DNA of 64,000 bases. It comes from Proteles cristata cristata. Lineage: Eukaryota > Chordata > Mammalia > Carnivora > Hyaenidae. Shown one piece after another: positions 61,241 through 64,000 of the stretch. Both the position numbers and the translations under genes were made by a program. The stretch lies in contig JAESUZ010003902.1 in the NCBI GenBank assembly GCA_017311185.1, forward strand, positions 310,001-374,000, given 5' to 3'. Under the pieces are notes generated by a model. The model searched no databases, was not told the origin of the DNA, and worked only from the letters and a program-made list of their open reading frames with translations. Numbering within the stretch: position 1 is the stretch's first letter; each line of letters starts with the position of its first letter.

Positions 61241-62394
61241 AACACCTTGTAGGGCATATTAGGTCTTATAGATTTGATTTGTTTGATTAATATGTTTAAA
61301 TGTTTCAATTAATGATTAATAATACTGCTATTATTTCCATTTTCATATATGAGCAGATATTCATTCAGAAGTGCTTTGAAAAACCCTCTCTGTGACCAAA
61401 CAGCTTCTGTGTTTGGTAATTGTCCCACTTGGTATGTCAATATTTACACTAAGTGGTTAAAAAAAGTTAAAGCAACAGTTGCACACAAGGTCTGCTCTAG
61501 GTAGAGGGCTGTTTGACAGCAAGAAACAGAAATGCACCGAAGCCAACTTATTAAAGGGTTGTTTATATTGTAAAGGCATAAGGGAAACTCAGTGAACCTC
61601 ACTCTAGCAAGTAAAGTTGATATGCTACAGAACTAGAAAATCACCAGAGAGCAACTCCCTACATGGTTCTCTCATGGGGCCTCATGATTTCTTGCCTCTA
61701 CGTTTTTCTGCATATCTGCTCCATTCTTCTCTAAGGAAACTAACTTTCTCTGTTTCCACATACACAACAATGGTTATCTCCCAATACACACAAACTAAGA
61801 AAAAATTTGATTGGCTCAGGGAGTAGGCATATGTTCCTTTCCTACTCCCATCTAATCTCTATGAACAGTGGATAGTATTGAGGGATATGAGGGATCCTCC
61901 TTCTGGAGGAAGATATATATGGAAAGACTGTGAACGGCATCTTTAGAAAATTGTCCTCTTTCCTGAGATTAAATAAAACAGATGATTATTGAAAAAATAT
62001 GTCAACATTGGTGGGCTTTGAATGTAGAAGATAAACCAGAAATTTACCTGGAGCTCTAGTGGCTTGCCTGAGTCCAGCCCCTGCCTACCTGATTTCCATT
62101 GTTTCTACGCTTATTTTCTATAACCCAGAGGCCCCCACCAGAAAGTCTTGATCATGTCAGGAGAACAAGGGCTCCAAGAACTGTTTCTGGCTATTTAATA
62201 TAATCTGAGAAAGGAGAAAACCTCTTCCTAGGCCTATGTCAACAGCACTCCCTCCCAGAATTGTCTGACCTCACAGACAGGGCCTGACATGAAGGTGGAT
62301 GGCCAGGCTTGGAGAAAGAACTTATTCTTCTAGAAGCAGCAGTCCACCCTTGGTATTAGCTACATTTTGCAGTATTCCCCAACTTTGCATTCAC

Positions 62395-62530
62395 TAAATG
62401 TTCACAGAGATCCTGCAGAGCTAATATCTTTGTCCCCCTTATGCAGCTAAGAAAATTAGATGAGGTGAAGTGACTTGTCCAAGGTCACACTGTTAGCTGT
62501 TGATCTGAGACTGGAACCTAGGCTTATTGG
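62395..62530 (+). repeat. MIR fragment
   Basis: GACTTGTCCAAGGTCACACT and GCTGTTGATCTGAGACTGGA. Confidence 0.6.
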
Positions 62531-63203
62531 ACTCCCAGCCCAGAATTACACTATATTGCTCTGGCTGGCAATGGTTTGGGGAGAGAGATTGTAATCTGGA
62601 GAGAATATACAGAAGGCTAAAGTTTGCAGGAGGCCAGAGGTGCAGAGTTAACCATCTTCTCAGCCCCTCAAGGACAAATGGCCTGATGAGGCTGATTGAG
62701 GACTGTAGAGAATGAAGAATCGATCTGCCATCCCATGTGAAAATGGATTGTAGCCCCAGCCTGTGTGTGTCAATGGAGCTGATTAGCACTTGCGTGAGTC
62801 TCTAGCCATCGATTGGCAGGTGAGAATCGTTCTGGGACCAGCAGGGAGCCAGTTCTCTCCCACTTCCATCCCTACCAGCCTCCTCCCTCCACAGAGATTT
62901 CTTCCCCCTCCCTGCCACATGAATTCTCCAGTACTTCTCCAAGTCCCAGACCTGAATGGTGCTCAGAGGAGGGCATGGTTGGTACACATGTCATTCAGCC
63001 ATGCTAGGTGCAGCTGGTAGAAGGACATATGGTCTTTATAAAAGGCACTGTCTGCTTGGAGGGGTCAGTGTGAGTGAGTGGGTGCAGGGTTTAGCTTGGA
63101 GCTTATAACATGCCCTGGAAAAAGCAAGGGCTGTGCCACATATTGACAATGTGACCTTGGGCAAGTCATTTGCCCCTCTGGGCCCCAGTTCTCCATGTGT
63201 ATG

Positions 63204-63687
63204 TGTGATGGCTGATTTTATATGTCAATATAAAGAGATTGACACATAAGAGATGCCCAGATAGCTGGTAAAACATTATTTCTTAGTGCTTCTGTAAAGA
63301 TGTCTCTGGAAGAGATTAGGATTTAAAGCAGTAGACTGAGTAAAGAAGATCCACCCTCAACAATGTAAGCAGGCATCATCCAATCTGTTGATGGGTCCAA
63401 ACAGAACACAATGGCTGAGGAAGGGTGAATTCTCTTTTTCTCTTCTTGAGCTAAGATATCCATTTTCACTGCCTACAGATATCAGAGCTTCTGGTTCTCA
63501 GGACTTCAGACTCAGGCTGAATTATACCACCCGCTTTTTTGGTTCTCCAGCTTGTAGATGGTATATTGTGGGACTTCTCAGCCTCCATAACCATGTGAGC
63601 CAATTCCTATAATAAATTTCCATATATATATATGTCTAAATATGTATCTTATTGGTTCTGTTTCTCTGGAGAACCCTGAATAATACA
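63204..63687 (+). mobile_element. Solo LTR, ERV-L type (MLT2-like)
   Basis: 484 bases from TGTGATGGCTGA to TAATACA, with ATGCCCAGATAGCTGGTAAA and GGTTCTGTTTCTCTGGAGAA typical of MLT2-type LTRs. Perfect 5-bp duplication GTATG at 63199-63203 and 63688-63692. No internal viral part beside it. Confidence 0.8.
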
Positions 63688-64000
63688 GTATGGCATTAAA
63701 AATAACTTTTCTCACTGGATTGTTTGGATTAAATAAGGAAGTGTATATAAAAGTACTTTGCAGTCCCTGGCACATAGTAGTTACTTGGAATTGATTCTCC
63801 ATTCTCCTCAAGAGGCACCCATTCTGGGAAGCTTTCTCTAGTTAATCACAGTTCTCTCTCCCTTTTCACCTTTTGAGTGTCATGTGCAAGTCACAGCAAG
63901 AACCTTGGTGTTTACCATGACCTGGAGAAGTTCTGACTCTAAGAAAGCTCAGCCCATAGTATTGGGTTGCCTTTGGGGGAATGAAATGTCTAATTCCAGC

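Larger units (their letters stand above)
49131..64000. other. Intergenic DNA upstream of PSMB2
   Basis: No coding exon is recognised. It holds an (ATTC)n microsatellite (50185-50226), a decayed ERV-L-like provirus with nested insertions (about 51300-55545), L1 pieces, MIRs, two SINEs outside or inside the provirus plus one at 59886, and a solo LTR (63204-63687). In human the next gene in this direction (C1orf216) lies tens of kb away, so its absence is expected. Confidence 0.65.

Overview
The window is nuclear DNA of a carnivoran mammal, most likely a cat (Felidae). About forty tRNA-Lys-derived SINEs of the CAN family are scattered on both strands. Their head (GGGGCGCCTGGGTGGCTCAG), CT-rich body and AAATAAACATT tail are typical of carnivores and closest to felid subfamilies. 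Exons are short, introns are long and full of repeats, and CpG is depleted except at one promoter. There is no operon structure, and nearly all short open frames are chance or repeat-derived.

Two protein genes lie here, tail to tail. TFAP2E (transcription factor AP-2 epsilon) runs on the + strand. Only its last four coding exons are present (3934-4156, 5500-5618, 6147-6288, 7960-8242), encoding the DNA-binding and dimerisation half; its 5' exons lie before position 1. PSMB2 (proteasome subunit beta type-2, the beta4 subunit) is complete on the - strand. Its six coding exons run from the ATG at 48926 to the TAA at 15225, give 201 codons, and all junctions keep the frame. A CpG-rich TATA-less promoter lies just above 48926. 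The TFAP2E/PSMB2 convergent pair matches the order known from human chromosome 1p34.3.

Layout: 1-3933 is a TFAP2E intron; 3934-8880 holds TFAP2E exons and 3'UTR; 8880-15095 is the intergenic gap (L2, SINE, MER5-like and MIR repeats); 15095-49000 is PSMB2, with a 21.6-kb intron 3 full of SINEs and one inverted L1; 49100-64000 is intergenic upstream DNA with a decayed ERV-L-like provirus, L1 pieces and a solo LTR.

I found no new gene system. The best unusual signals are small. Two tRNA-like 5' fragments without A-tails sit between target-site duplications (28655-28722 and 12351-12399). There are strong inverted repeats at 22071-22256 and 29691-29842. At two places two SINEs occupy one target, giving three copies of the duplication. 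An L1 carries a twin-priming type inversion. Near-identical inverted SINEs flank PSMB2 exons 2-3. The PSMB2 promoter has an antioxidant-response-like site that fits NFE2L1 control of proteasome genes. Family and ortholog statements come from recognition, not from a search.
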